Notes under the pieces: generated by a model
Databases searched by the model: none
What the model was told of the DNA's origin: nothing
Seen by the model: only the letters and a program-made list of their open reading frames with translations
Shown: positions 34,936 through 48,600 of the stretch, in pieces
Layout: each line of letters starts with the position of its first letter
Numbering within the stretch: the stretch's first letter is position 1
Made by a program: the position numbers and the translations under genes
Assembly: GCA_903897925.1 (NCBI GenBank)
Contig: CAIUDG010000080.1
Span: 1-64,000, forward strand
Length of the DNA stretch: 64,000 nt
Direction of reading: 5' to 3'
Source: an uncultured beta proteobacterium
GTDB lineage: Bacteria; Pseudomonadota; Gammaproteobacteria; Burkholderiales; Burkholderiaceae_C

Positions 34936-36639
34936 ATGAAAGATGTGACCGTGCGGCGCAAGGACATCGCTTGGCAGACGATGCTGGGTCGGGCCGTGCT
35001 GGCACTTTGTGCCGCCGCTGCGGCGCCGGCGCCTGCGCTGGCGCAAGCCTTGCCCAATGCCGGTTCGCTGCTGAAAGACTTGCGTGACCGCGAGCCGCCA
35101 GCATCTGACCAGCAGCAGCCTGCCGTGCTCGCACCGCTGGCGCGACCGACGCTCCACCTGCCGGACGGCGCTACGCTGAAAGTGGCCAGTTTCCGCATCA
35201 CTGGCAATACCCTGATCAGCAGCGCAACATTGCAGCCGCTGCTTCGGGAATGGGAAGGCAAAACCCTGGATCTGGCCGGCCTGAACGAAGCCAGTGCCGT
35301 GCTGACACGCTATTACCAGGCCCGCGGCTATATCCTGTCTTACGCCTATTTGCCGGCCCAGAAAGTCGAGCACGATAGCGTCGAAATCGCCATCCTGGAG
35401 GGCCATGTGGGCGCCGTGCAGGTGGTCGCGGCGCAAGATATTCGCCTGGATGACCAGGTGATACAAAACCATGTGGCGCTCGGCAGCAGCACACAGGCGG
35501 CGCAGCAGGATGTGCTGGAGCGCCAGCTGTTGTTATTGAACGACATCCCCGGGGTGGTGGCGCGTGGCGCATTTACGCCCGGCGCGCAGCCGGGCAGTTC
35601 CGATCTGGTGGTGTCGGTGGTGGAAGACACGCCGCTGGCCAGTTCGGTCTATTTCAATAACTACGGCAACCCGTCTACCGGGTCCCAAACCCTGGGCGCG
35701 GATTTCCAGTTGCGCGACCTGTTCGGCGCCGGCGACGCCACGCAACTGGGGCTGGCCTGGGCCGCTGGCGGTGGCCTGGCCAGTGCCAATATCGAAAACA
35801 CGCTGCCGCTGGGGGGCAACGGTCTGACGCTGCACGGCGGCTATGCGCACCTGAGCTATGCGCTGCAGGACACATTTTCCGACTTGGGTGCGCGTGGCAT
35901 TGCCGACACGCTGCATATCGGGCTGGGCTATCCCTTGCTGCGCAGCGCGGCGCGCAATCTGAGCCTGCGCGCCGATGTGCAATACAGCTATCTGCGCGAC
36001 TTGCTGACCCTGGTGCAGGTGGACAACCGCAAGAACAGCCGCAGCGCCGCGCTGGGCCTGGACCTGAATACCCAGGACGACTGGCTGGCTGGCGGCCGCC
36101 TGCGGGGCCATGCCAGCTTCGAGAGTGGCAATCTGCAATTTGAGTCCGGCACCGACACCCTGTCCACCGCCGGCAGTTATGACAAGGCCACCCTGGAGCT
36201 GGTACGCGAGCAGCAACTCAGCCAGAACCAGTTGCTGTATTTCCGCGCCTCGGGCCAGATGGCGGACAAGAATTTGGACAGTTCGGAGAAGTTCTCTCTG
36301 AGCGGGCCGAATGCGGTGCGCGCCTATGCACCGGGGGAACTCAGCGTCGATGACGGCACCTTGCTGACGCTGGAATGGCGCTACCGCATTCCCTTGCCGG
36401 GCAGCCTGCTGACGGCCAGTATTTTCAGCGATTACGCCTACGGCAGCATCAACCACCAGGCGCTGCCGGGCGTGACCGAGAACGACAACATGCTGAATGG
36501 CGCCGGTATCGGCCTGAACTGGCGTACCGGCGCGGACATGGAGTTTTCGCTCAGCGCCGCCTGGCGCGGCGCGCATGCTCCGAGCGTCGACGGCGATCGC
36601 CAGCCGCGGGTCTTTTTCCAATTCAATAAAGGCCTGTGA
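34936..36639 (+). CDS. TpsB outer membrane transporter (ShlB/FhaC/HecB family)
   Basis: The ATG at 34936 follows GGGAGG and gives 567 residues. A signal peptide ends near residue 37 (PALA-QA). A POTRA domain follows (VASFRITGNTLISSATL, ...VLTRYYQARGYILSYAYLP), then a 16-strand-type barrel with the L6 tip motif present as VRAY (family VRGY) and a terminal VFFQFNKGL ending near an aromatic-rich strand. TpsB proteins export a partner exoprotein carrying an N-terminal TPS domain. The partner is the giant gene 29 bp downstream. First gene of the nine-gene cluster. Confidence 0.93.
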   Translation: MKDVTVRRKDIAWQTMLGRAVLALCAAAAAPAPALAQALPNAGSLLKDLRDREPPASDQQQPAVLAPLARPTLHLPDGATLKVASFRITGNTLISSATLQPLLREWEGKTLDLAGLNEASAVLTRYYQARGYILSYAYLPAQKVEHDSVEIAILEGHVGAVQVVAAQDIRLDDQVIQNHVALGSSTQAAQQDVLERQLLLLNDIPGVVARGAFTPGAQPGSSDLVVSVVEDTPLASSVYFNNYGNPSTGSQTLGADFQLRDLFGAGDATQLGLAWAAGGGLASANIENTLPLGGNGLTLHGGYAHLSYALQDTFSDLGARGIADTLHIGLGYPLLRSAARNLSLRADVQYSYLRDLLTLVQVDNRKNSRSAALGLDLNTQDDWLAGGRLRGHASFESGNLQFESGTDTLSTAGSYDKATLELVREQQLSQNQLLYFRASGQMADKNLDSSEKFSLSGPNAVRAYAPGELSVDDGTLLTLEWRYRIPLPGSLLTASIFSDYAYGSINHQALPGVTENDNMLNGAGIGLNWRTGADMEFSLSAAWRGAHAPSVDGDRQPRVFFQFNKGL

Positions 36640-36668
36640 GGCCACGTTGCGGGAGCTAGGAGAGCACT

Positions 36669-39600
36669 ATGGCAGACATCGATTCAGGATGCGCTCGATT
36701 GGCCCAGGCAGTGTCTGGCGTGTTGCGGCTGTCCGGGCGCTGCAAACTGCGCTGGAGCCTGCGCCCGCGCCGGCGCATCAGCGCCTTGTTGCTGGTGCTG
36801 CTGGCGGGCTATATACCGGCTTTTTTGCCGCAGGCGCGGGCCCTTGACCTGAATGCCTTGCCGTCCGGCGGCACAGTCAAAGTGGGCACTGCCGCCATCA
36901 GCCAGAGTGGCAACCAGTTGACGGTGCAGCAGGGCAGCAAGCAGCTCGGTATTGATTGGCAAAGTTTCAATATTGGCGCCAATGCCACGGTCAATTTTCT
37001 GCAACCGGGGGCCAGTTCCATCGCCCTGAACCGCATTGTTGGCAACGATCCGTCGCAAATTTTTGGCCATTTGACGGCCAATGGCCAGGTCTTTCTGAGC
37101 AACCCCAATGGCGTGTTGTTCGCGCCCGGGGCCAAGGCCGACGTGGGCGGCCTGGTGGCTTCCACCTTGGACCTGAGCCAGTCAGACTTTGCCAGCGGCA
37201 ACTACCGCTTCAACAGCACCGGCAGCGGCGCCAGTGTGCTGAACCAGGGCAGCCTGCACGCGGCTTCCGGTGGCTATATTGCGCTGTTTGGCAGCAACGT
37301 GGCGAACCAGGGGCAGATCGATGCGCCGACCGGTTCGGTGCTGCTGGCCTCGGGCAGCGCGGTGACCGTCGGTATCGACCCGAACGGTTTGTTCTCTGCC
37401 GTGGTGACCCCGGCGACGGCTGCCGCCTGGGTCAGCAACAGCGGCAGTATCAGCGCCGACGGTGGCAGTGTGCGCCTGGATGCGCAGGCGGCGCAGGGCA
37501 TTGCCGAGTCGCTGGTGAACAACAGCGGCATCATCCGTGCGCAAAGCATTGAGAACCGCAACGGTGACATTTATCTGACCGGTGCGCAGACGGTGGACAA
37601 CACCGGCACGCTGGATGTCTCGGCCAGCGGCCAGGGCACGGGTGGCAGCATTGTGCTCAAGGCAGACATGCAAAGCGGCACCGCCAACGTCGGCGGAACC
37701 CTGCTGGCGCGCGGTGGCGCCCTGGGCGGTGACGGCGGTTCGGTGGAGACCTCGGGAGCGCACGCCCATATGGCGGCGGACCTGCAGGTCGATGCGACGG
37801 CGCCCAAGGGCAAGACCGGCCAGTGGCTGATCGATCCGAATGACTATGTGATTGCTGCCAGTGGCGGTGACATCACCGGCGCCGTGCTGGGGGCCAATTT
37901 GCTCACCGCCAATGTGACGCTGGACAGCAGCAATGGCACCGTGGTGACATCCACCGGGCATGGCGATATCAGTGTCAACGACAACGTCAGCTGGCTCGGC
38001 GCCAACACCCTGACGCTGAATGCCTACCGCAACATCAATGTCAACGCCAGCATCAGCAACAGCGCCGGGGCGCAACTGGTGCTGCGCTCGGACGATAGCG
38101 GCAGTGGCAGCGGCAGCGTGGTATTCGGCGCTTCGGGCGCGGTGAACATGGGCAGCAGCGGACGCGCGGACCTGTACTACAACCCGGTCAGTTACAGCGC
38201 GCCCAGCAATTTCAGCGCCAATTTGGGCGCCAGCAGCAACTGGACCGCCTGGATGCTGGTGAACGATGTCGGCGTGGCCTCGGGCGGCACGCACGGCTTG
38301 CAGGCCATCAATACCAACCTGGCTGGCAGCTATGCCCTGGGCAAGGACATCGACGCTTCCGGCAGCGCGGCCTGGAATTCCGGCGCCGGCTTCGCGCCGA
38401 TCGGCAGCAGTGGCTCCCCCTTCACCGGCAAACTGGACGGCCTGGGCCACAGCATCAGCGGCCTCAGCATCAGTCGTTCTTCGACCTCCAATGTGGGTCT
38501 GTTTTCGGACCTGAACGGCAGTAGCGCGGTACTGGAAAATCTGAATCTGTCGGGCGGCAGTGTGCTGGGCTACAGCAATGTTGGCGCGCTGCTGGGCTAT
38601 TTGAATCTGGGTTCGGTGGTCAATGTCAGCAGTGCGCTGGCGGTAACGGGTTCGTCCAGCGTCGGCGGCCTGGTCGGACAGAACAGCGGCGCCATCAGCA
38701 ATAGTTCGTCCTCAGGCGCAGTGACCGGCAGCAATGCGGCCAGCAGTATCGGTGGCCTGGTGGGCTATAACACTGGCAGCATCAGCCAGTCGTATGCCAG
38801 TGGCGTGGTCAATGGCGGCAGCAATAGCTATTACCTGGGCGGCTTGGCCGGCTACAGCGGCTACGGTGCGATCAGCGCGTCCTACGCTACCGGCGCCGTC
38901 ACCGGCGCCGGCAGCAGCAGTTACATCGGCGGCCTGGTGGGCTATGCCTATTCTGGTTCGGTGGCCAACAGCTATGCCAGCAATGCGGTGGTCGGCGCGA
39001 GCAGTGTGGCCTCGGTGTTTGGCGTCAACTATGGCGTGACCATCAGCAACGTCTATTCCAATATTGACCATAGCAGCGTCAATGGCCAGACGGTGTATGA
39101 CGCCAACGCCTTTGATTCGGCCCAGATTCAGGAAAAAATCCAGAATGCCGGTGTGTTGAATATCGCCAACTACGCGTCTTTGGCCTATGACGCCAGCAGC
39201 GGTGCGTATGTCATCAGCAACCTGCAGGGCATGAAGGACCTGCTGGGTTTCGTTGGCAACGCGCAGTACAAATTTGCGCTGGGCGCATCGGTCGATCTGG
39301 CAAGTGTGCCGGGCTACTACATTCCGAGTTTTTCGGCGCAGAGTTTTGACGGTCGCGGCAACACCATCAACCACCTGAATGTGGCGCTGGCGGGCAGCGA
39401 CAACATTGGCTTTATCGGTGTGCTGGCCAGTGGCAGTACCTTGAGCAACCTGGTGCTGAGCAATGTCAGCGTCAGTGGCCGCAACGACGTTGGTGCTGCG
39501 GTGGGCAACGTCACGGCAGCCTCCTCGGCGAGCACCGTGCTGAGCAACGTCAGTGTCACCGGCACGGGCAGCATCACTGCCGCCGGGCAATATGCCGGTG

Positions 39601-42600
39601 GCCTGGTCGGCCAGTTGAATTCCTATGCCGGCATCAGCGGCAGCAGCGCGGTCGCCAATGTCAGCGGCAACTACTACGTCGGCGGACTGGCCGGCTACAG
39701 TTCGAGTTCGACCATTACCGGGTCCTCTGCCAGTGGCAATGTGTCCGGCATCAGTTATGTCGGGGGCTTGCTTGGAGTGGCCTATTCCGGCACCGTGTCC
39801 AATTCGTATGCCACCGGTGCCGTGACGGGCAGTGGCAATGCGCTGGGCGGGTTGATGGGCTATTCCAGTTCCAGCACCCTGTCACATGTGTATGCCACCG
39901 GCGCCGTGACCGGTTCCGGTACGTCGGTGCAAGTCGGCGGGCTGGTCGGCGAGAGCTACTACGGCAGTATCAGCAACGCCTGGTCTTCCGGCGCCGTCAT
40001 CGGCAACAGCAATGTCGGGCCGGTCGTGGGCTACGTGTATGGCACCACGCTGAGCAATATTATTTACGACCTGGACAACAGCAAGGTCAATGGGAACGCC
40101 GTGTACGGCCCCTATGGACTGGAGCACGCCCAGCTGCTGGAGATGGTCAGCAGCGGCACGCTGAATATCCAGAACTACAGTTCCCTGGTGTACGACGCGG
40201 CCAGCCAAAGCTATGTCATCAGCAGTGTCCAGGGTTTGAAAGACCTGCTCGGCTTTGCCGGCAGCAGTTACAGCTTCAGCCTGGGCGCTGACCTCGACCT
40301 GAGTGGCATGGCCGGCTTCTATGTGCCGAGTTTCACGGCGCACAGCTTTGACGGCAAGGGCCATTCCATTTCCAATCTGAGCCTGAGTCCCTCGCTCAAT
40401 CCCGGCAGCGGCAACGACCTGGCACTGTTTGGTGTACTGGGCAGCAACAGCAGCGTCAGGAATCTGTCGCTGCTGAACGTCAATGTCAGCGGTAGCAGCT
40501 ATGTCGGCGCATTGGTGGGCGAAGTGCTGGCGCCCAGCAGCGCCACGTCGGTGATCAGCAATATCACACTGTCCGGCAGCGTCACTGGCAGCGGCAACTA
40601 TATCGGCGGGGCCGTCGGCAGCATGGACGGCGCTGCCGGCATGGACCACGTGGTGTCTAGCGTCAGCGTGGCCGGCGGGTCCTATTACCTGGGCGGACTG
40701 ATCGGCTACAACGCCAGCGGAACCCTGACCGCGTCGAGCGCCAGCGGTACGGTCAGCGGCAGCGCGTCTTACATGGGCGGACTGGTTGGCTATAACTCCG
40801 GCGGAACCGTGTCTGCGTCGAATGCCAGCGGCGCCGTGACCGGCGCCAATTACAGCCAGTACCTGGGCGGTTTGGTGGGCTATGGCTATGGGCCTTTGAG
40901 CAACGTCTCTGCCAGCGGCAATGTATCGGCCGGCAATTACGCCAGCTATCTGGGCGGCCTGTTGGGCGGTGGTGGTGGCAGTGTCAGCACCGCCTACGCC
41001 ACTGGTACGGTCAGCGCCGGCAGCGCCGCCAACTATCTGGGCGGGTTGATCGGCAACCAGTCCGGCTATTCCTCGACCGTCACTTCGGCCTACGCCACCG
41101 GCGCGGTGAGCGGCGCGGCGAATTCCAGTTACCTGGGCGGCCTGATCGGTTACAACAGCGCGCCGCTGGTCTCGGTGTATGCCACCGGGGTGGTGAACGG
41201 CAGTTCCACGGGCAACTATGTCGGTGGACTGGTCGGATCGAACAGCGGATCGGTGAGCAACAGCTATGCCAGCGGCGCAGTCACCGGACTGGGCAACACG
41301 GCAGCCTTGTTTGGCAGCAACACGGCGACTGCAATCAGCAATGTGTTTTATGACATTGACAGCAGTACCGTGAATGGCAACCCGGTGGTTGGGCCGTATG
41401 GCATTTATGACAACGAATTCCAGGACTGGTCGAGCCACGGCCTGGTGCTCAACATTGCCAACTATGCCAGCACACTGCCCTATGACAGTGCCAGCGGCAG
41501 CTATGGAATCAGCAGTATTCAGGGCCTGAAAGATGTGCTCGGATTTGCCGGCGTCAGCGCCTACAGTTTCAAGCTGACCGCGGCGACGCTGGACCTGTCT
41601 ACGCTGCCAGGCTATTACATTCCGGTGTTCAGCGCGCACAGCTTCGATGGCAATGGCAACACCATCGCCAATTTGAATGTGAACCAGCCGAATGTCAGCA
41701 ACCTCGGTTTTATCGGTACCCTGGGTGCGGCGAGCACGCTGCAAAACCTGAATCTGAGCAATGTGTCGATTGTCGGCGCGTCAGTGCTCGGCGGCGCGGT
41801 TGGCAACGCGCTCAGTCCTTCTGGCACCGTGACCATGTTCAGCCATGTGACGGTGAGTGGCAGTGTGGTCGGAAGTGGCAGCGATATAGGCGGGCTGCTG
41901 GGGTACAACAATGGCGCTGGCGCTATCAGCCAGTCCAGCGCCAACGTTAACGTGCAGGGCACGAACGATGTCGGTGGCCTGGTCGGCCTGAATTACTACG
42001 GTGCCATCGCCAATTCTTTCGCCGTGGGTGCGGTCAGCGCAAACACCGCCAGCAATACCACGCAAGCCTATTTCGGCGGCCTGGTCGGGCAGAGTTATGG
42101 CGCACTTTCCAACGTTTATGCCACTGGCGCGGTCACCGTGGCCACTGCGGCAAGCTCCGGTGTGACGGCCAATTACGTGGGTGGCCTGGCCGGTTACAGC
42201 TCCGGCACACTGAGCAGTGTCTATGCGACCGGTGCCGTCAGTGCCGGCACCGGTAGCGGCAACAGCGCCAATGACATCGGCGGACTGGTCGGACAAAGCA
42301 ATAGCAGCGTCAGCAACAGCTATGCCAGCGGCAATGTGGCGGTGGGCGCCACGGGCAGCTATGCCGCCGGCCTGCTCGGTTACAACAGCGGCGCGGTGAG
42401 CAATGCGCACGCCAGCGGAGCCGTCAGCGGCAGTGGTTCCTTTGCCTATCTGGGTGGCCTGATTGGCTACAACTATGGCAATCTGAGTGGCGTGTATGCC
42501 ACCGGTTCGGTGACCAGCAGCGGTGGCAACGGCAGCTATGTTGGTGGGCTGGCTGGCTCCAACAGCGGCAGCGTGACCAATAGCTATGCCAGCGGCGCGG

Positions 42601-45600
42601 TCAGCGGCGCCAGCTACACGGCGGCCCTGTTTGGCGCCAACAGCAGCACCAGCATCAGCAATGTCTATTACGACATTGACACCAGCACCGTGAATGCGGC
42701 GTCGCTGGTCGGCCCGTATGGAATTTACGACGGCCAGTTCCAGGACTGGATCAGCCACAGCCTGAGTCTGAACATCAGCAACTATGCGGCTTCCCTGCCG
42801 TACAACAGCAGCCTGGGGGCCTATGCCATCAGCGGCCTGCAGGGCATGAAAGACTTGCTTGGTTTTGCCGGCGTTTCGCAATACAGCTTTGCCTTGACGC
42901 AAAGCCTGGATTTGTCGGCTTTGCCCGGCTATTACATACCGGTATTTACCGCGCACCAGTTCAATGGCGGCGGCAATACGCTGTCGCATCTGAATCTGAA
43001 CCAGCCCAACACCAACAACCTGGGCTTCATCGGGACCTTGGGCGCCAACAGCCTGCTGAGCAATCTGACCCTTAGCAACGCCAGCGTCAGCGGTGGCGCC
43101 AACCTCGGTGTGGCGGTGGGCAATGTGCTGGCGCCGTCGGGGGCGGCTGTCATGCTCAGCAATGTGAGTGTGTCCGGCGCGGTGCTGGGCAGCGGCAACG
43201 ATGTCGGCGGCGTGGTTGGTCAGGTCAACGGCGCCGCAGGCATGACAGCGGTGAGTTCCAGTGCCACGGTCCAAGGGGCGGCCTATGTCGGTGGGCTGGC
43301 CGGTAGCGTCGGTAACGGTGCAATTAGCAACTCTTTCGCCAGCGGCAGTGTCACTGGCGGGGCCAGCGGAAACTACATTGGTGGGCTGCTCGGTAACGCG
43401 GCCAGCGCCACGCTGACGGCGGACTATGCCAGCGGCAGTGTCAGTGCCGGCAGCAGTGCCTACTATGTCGGTGGTTTGCTCGGCTACGGCAGCTATACGG
43501 CACTGAACAATGTGTACGCCACGGGCGCGGTAACGGCTTTGGGTAGCAGCAGTGACGTGGGTGGCCTGGCCGGCTATCTGTACAGCGGTTCGGTGGCCAA
43601 TTCCCATGCCGCCGGCACGGTGAATGCCGGCAGCAGCGGCAACAGCGTGGGCGGCTTGATAGGCCAGTCGAGCTATACGCCAGTGACCGGCTCCTATGCA
43701 CTCGGCGCCGTGACCGGTAACTATTACGTGGGTGGACTGCTGGGTGACTCATCGTCCAGCATTGCGGGCAGCTTTGCCATGGGCGCTGCCACCGGTTACT
43801 ACTACGTCGGTGGCCTGGTCGGCACGCAGCAAAGCTACGCCGTCAGCAACTCCTATGCAAGCGGCGCGGCAGCGGCCAGCGGGGCCTATGCCGGGGGGCT
43901 GATTGGTTACGCCAGTTATGCGCCGCTGAGCGCGGTGTATTCCACCGGCGCGGTGACGGCGGGCTCGGGCCGCGGTGGCCTGGTTGGCTATTTCAGCGGT
44001 AGCGCCAGCATCACTGCCAGCTATTGGGATACCAGTGCCTCCGGCACCGCGACCAGTGCCGCAGGCACTGGCCTGACCACGGCCCAGATGAAAGCGCAGG
44101 CGAATTTCAGCGGCTGGGACTTTGCCAGCACCTGGATGCTCTACGAGGGCAATACCTACCCCATGCTGCAGGCGTTCCTGAAACCGCTGACGGTCAGCGC
44201 CGGTACCTTCAGCAAGAGCTACGACCAGCAGGTCTACGCCGGAGCCCTGACCACGCTGGTGTATTCCGACCCAACGGCACTGGGGCAATTGCAGGGCACG
44301 CTGCAAATCAGCAGCGCGGCGCCGACGGCGGTGAATGCCGGCAGCTACGCCATTACGCCTTCGGGCCTGTGGTCGAACAGCCAGTTTGGCTACAACATCA
44401 GTTATTTGCCGGGCAGCCTGACGATTACGCCGCTGAGCGTGACGGTATCCGGCCTGACGGCGGCCGACAAAGTGTATGACGGCAGCCGCACTGCGACGAT
44501 CAATGGCGGCGTGCTGGACACCAGCAATGTGCTGGCGGGTGATGTGGTCAGCGTGCTGGGCATGCTCGGTACTTTCAGCGACAAAAATGTCGGCAATGGC
44601 AAAACCGTAAGCGTCGCCATTGGCACGCAACTGGGCGGCGCTGCCGGTGTCAACTATGTGGTCAGCAATGCCAGCAGCATGAGCGCCAGCATTACGCCCA
44701 AAGCGCTCAGTGTGACGGCCGTTTCGGTTAGCAACAAGGTCTACGACGGCAGCATTGCGGCGACCTTGTCGGGTGGCGCGCTGCAGGGGGTGGTGAATGG
44801 AGACAGCGTGTCGCTGTCCGGGCTGACGGGCAATTTTTCCGACAAGAACGTAGGCAGCGCCAAGACGGTGACGATTGCTGGCGGCGTGCTGGCCGGCAGC
44901 GACAGCAGCAATTACCAGATCAGCAGTATTTTCTCCGGCACGTTGTCGGCCGATATCACGCCGCGTGCGATCACCAGCAGCGGCATCACGGCGCTGGACA
45001 AGGTCTATGACCAGACCACCAGCGCTAGCCTCAGTCTGGCCAACGCGGTGCTGCATGGGCAGGTTCAGGGCGACGCCGTGGGGCTGGATGCGAGCACCCT
45101 GACGGGTACTTTTGCCGACAAGAATGTGGGCAGCGCCAAGCTGGTCAGCGTCAGTGGGGTATCCCTCAGCGGCAGCGATGCGGCAAATTACACCATCACC
45201 GATTTGTCCAACGTTACGGCCAGCATCACCCCCAAGGCGGTCAGCATCAGCGCGGCGGTGGCCTATGACCGGGTCTATAACGGCAACCGCATTGCGGCGA
45301 TTTCCGGCGCCGTGGCGAATGGCGTGATCAGTGGCGATTCGATCAACACGGCGTCGCTGGTGGGGCAGTTCGACAGCAAGGACGTCGGCAGCGGCAAGTC
45401 GGTCAGCATACTTCCCGGCAGCACGCTGGCGGGGACTGACGGTGCCAACTATGTGGTGACCAGCGCCAATGCCATGACGGCGAGCGTTACGCCCTTTGTG
45501 CTGCACGTCACATCGGCCGGTGTGGCGAGCAAGGTCTACGACGGCACCACGCTGGCCAGCGTGACGGGTGGCCAGTTGCTGGGGGTGCTGGGCACCGACG

Positions 45601-48600
45601 CGGTCAGTTTGACCAGCCTGTCGGGACATTTTGTTGACAAGAATGTTGGCACCGCCAAGACCGTGAACCTCAGCGGCGGTGCGCTGGTCGGTGCCGACGC
45701 TGGCGATTACCAGCTGGCCAGTTCGATTGCCCTGACCGGCAGCGCCGACATTACGCCACGGGCCCTGGTGGTCAGTGGCATCAGCGCCCAGGACAAAGTG
45801 TATGACCGCAGTACCAATGCCACGCTCAATACCAGCGGCTGGGTGCTGAGCGGTTTGGTGCCGGGCGATGCCGTGAGCATGGACCCGGGCTCCGCCAGCG
45901 GCAGTTTTGCCAACAAGAATGTGGGCCAGAACAAGACCGTGACGATCAGCGGTCTGCTGCTCAGCGGTAGCGACGCGCTGAATTACACCGTCAGCGATCC
46001 GGGCGGCGCGCTGGCGTCGATTACACCGGCACCGGTGAGTCTGAGTGGCTACAGCGCCAACAGCAAGGTTTATGACGGCAGCCGCAGCGCGACCGCCTCG
46101 GGTGGCAGCGCCAGCGGCGTGATCCAGGGCGACAGCGTGAGCACCAGTGTGGTGGCCGGCCTGTTCGACAGCAAGTCGGCCGGATCTGGCAAGACCGTGA
46201 GCGTGCTGGGCAGTGCTTTGGCGGGTGCCGACGGTGGCAACTATGTGGTGGTCAGTTCCAACGCGCTGACAGCGGACATCACGCCGCGGGTGCTGGTCAC
46301 CTCGACCATCACGGCGCAGGACAAGGTTTATGACGGCACCACCCTTGCCAGCCTGAGCGGCGGCAATCTGTCCAATGTGGTGTACGGCGACGATGTCAGC
46401 CTGACCGCCATCAGTGGCACCTTTGCCGACAAGAATGTTGGCCTTGCCAAGGTGGTAACCATCAGCGGCGGCGCCCTGGTAGGCAGCGATTCCGGCAATT
46501 ACGTGCTGCCGGCGCAACTCTCGGGCAGCACCACGGCAAGCATTGTCGCGCGCCAGATCAACAGCACCGGCATCACAGCGCAAAGCAAGGTCTATGACCA
46601 GCTGACCAGCGCACAAATCAATACCACGGGCGCAACGCTGAACGGCGTGCTGGGCGCGGACAGCGTGACGCTGGACCTGAGCGCGGCGGTCGGCAACTTT
46701 GCCGACAAAAATGTCGGCAGCGGCAAGCTGGTCAGCATCAGTGGCATGGCCTTGCTGGGTGCCGGGGCCGGCAATTACCTGTTGGTGGATGCCTCGAACG
46801 CCACTGCCGCGATCACGCCGGTCAGCGTGAGCCTGAGCGGCTTTAGTGCCGCCAGCAAAATTTACGACGGCACGCGCAACGCCGTGGTCAGCGGCGGCAC
46901 CATCCAGGGCGTGCTGCTCGGTGACAGCGTGAGCAACAGCCTGAATGGCCTGTTTGACAGCCGCAACGTCGGGCTGGGCAAATCGGTCACGGTGCTGGGT
47001 GCCAGCCTGGGTGGCAGCGATGGCGGCAACTATGTGGTGGCCAGTGCCAACCCGCTCAGCGCCGACATCAGCCCCAAGACGCTGAGCGTCTCGACCATCA
47101 CGGTGAACAGCAAGGTCTATGACGGTTCGGTGCAGGCCAGCATCAGCGGTGGCCTGCTCAGTGGTGTGCTCGGCAGCGACAACGTGGCCTTGACCGCCGT
47201 CAGTGCCAGCTTTGCTGACAAGAATGTGGGCAACGCCAAAGTGGTGAGCCTGAGTGGCGGCGCCCTGACTGGTGCCGACGCCGGCAACTACCAGCTGGCC
47301 GGTCCGGTGGCCAGTTCGGCGCTGGCCAATATCACGCCGCTGGCCATTACCGTCAGCGGCATCACGGCGGCGGACATGCAGTACAACGGCAGCCGGGTTG
47401 CCAGCATCGACACCGCCGGCGTGGTGTTGAGCGGTGTCATCGGCGCCGACAACGTGGCGCTGAATCTGCAGGCGGTCAGCGGCAGCTTTGCCGACAAGAA
47501 TGTCGGCGTGGCCAAGCCGGTTACTGTCAGCGGCCTCAGCCTGTTGGGCAGCGACGCCCTGGACTACAGCGTCAGCGATGCCTCGCAGGCCACGGCCAGT
47601 ATCAGCCCGCGGGGCGTGACCCTGAGCGGCTACAGCGCCAGCAGCAAGGTGTATGACGGCAGCCGCAGCGCACTGGTCAGCGGCGGCAGCCTGCTGGGCG
47701 TGTTGCAGGGCGATTCGGTGGCCAGCACCATTACCGGCCAGTTCGACAGCAAAAATGTCGGCACTGGCAAAACCGTCACCGTGCTGGGCAGTGCGCTGGG
47801 CGGCAGCGACGGCGGCAACTATGTGATCACCAGTGCCAATCCGCTGAGTGCCGATATCACGCCCAAGTCGCTCACGGTGTCCAGTGTCAGCATTGCCAAC
47901 AAGGTGTACGACGGCACGCTGGCGGCGACCCTGAGCGGCGGCATTCTGTCCGGCGTGGTGCAGGGCGACAGTGTGGACTTGAGCGCCTTGACGGCCAGCT
48001 TTGCCGACAAGAATGTGGGCCAGGGCAAGCTGGTGAATATCAGCGGTGGCGCCCTTGGCGGCGCCGATGTCAGCAACTATGTGCTGGTCGGCAGCCTGCC
48101 CAGCACGGCGCTGGCCAACATCACGCCGCTGGCGCTTAGCGCCAGCGGCATCACGGCGCAGGACAAGACCTATGACCGCAGCACCAGCGCCACGTTGGTC
48201 AGCGCCGGTGCTGCGCTGTCCGGCGTTATCGGCGGCGACAGCGTGGTGCTCGACCTGAGCGCCATGCAGGGCAGTTTTGCGAACAAAAATGTCGGTGTGG
48301 CGAAGCCGGTCACGATCACCGGTCTGGCCCTGAGCGGTACCGACGCGGGCAATTACTCCGTCAGCGATCCCGGCGGCGCCAGCGCAACCATCAGCCCGCT
48401 GGGTGTCACCATCACCGGTGCCAGCGCTGCCTCCAAGGTGTATGACGGCAGCCGCGCGGCGGCTATTTCCGGCGCCGTGGTCAGCGGCGTTCTGCCGGGC
48501 GACGTGGTCACTACGGCGGCGCTGAGCGGTCTGTTCAGTGACAAAAATGTGGGCACCGGCAAGACCGTCAGCCTCTCCGGCCTGGCCTTGCTCGGCGCCG

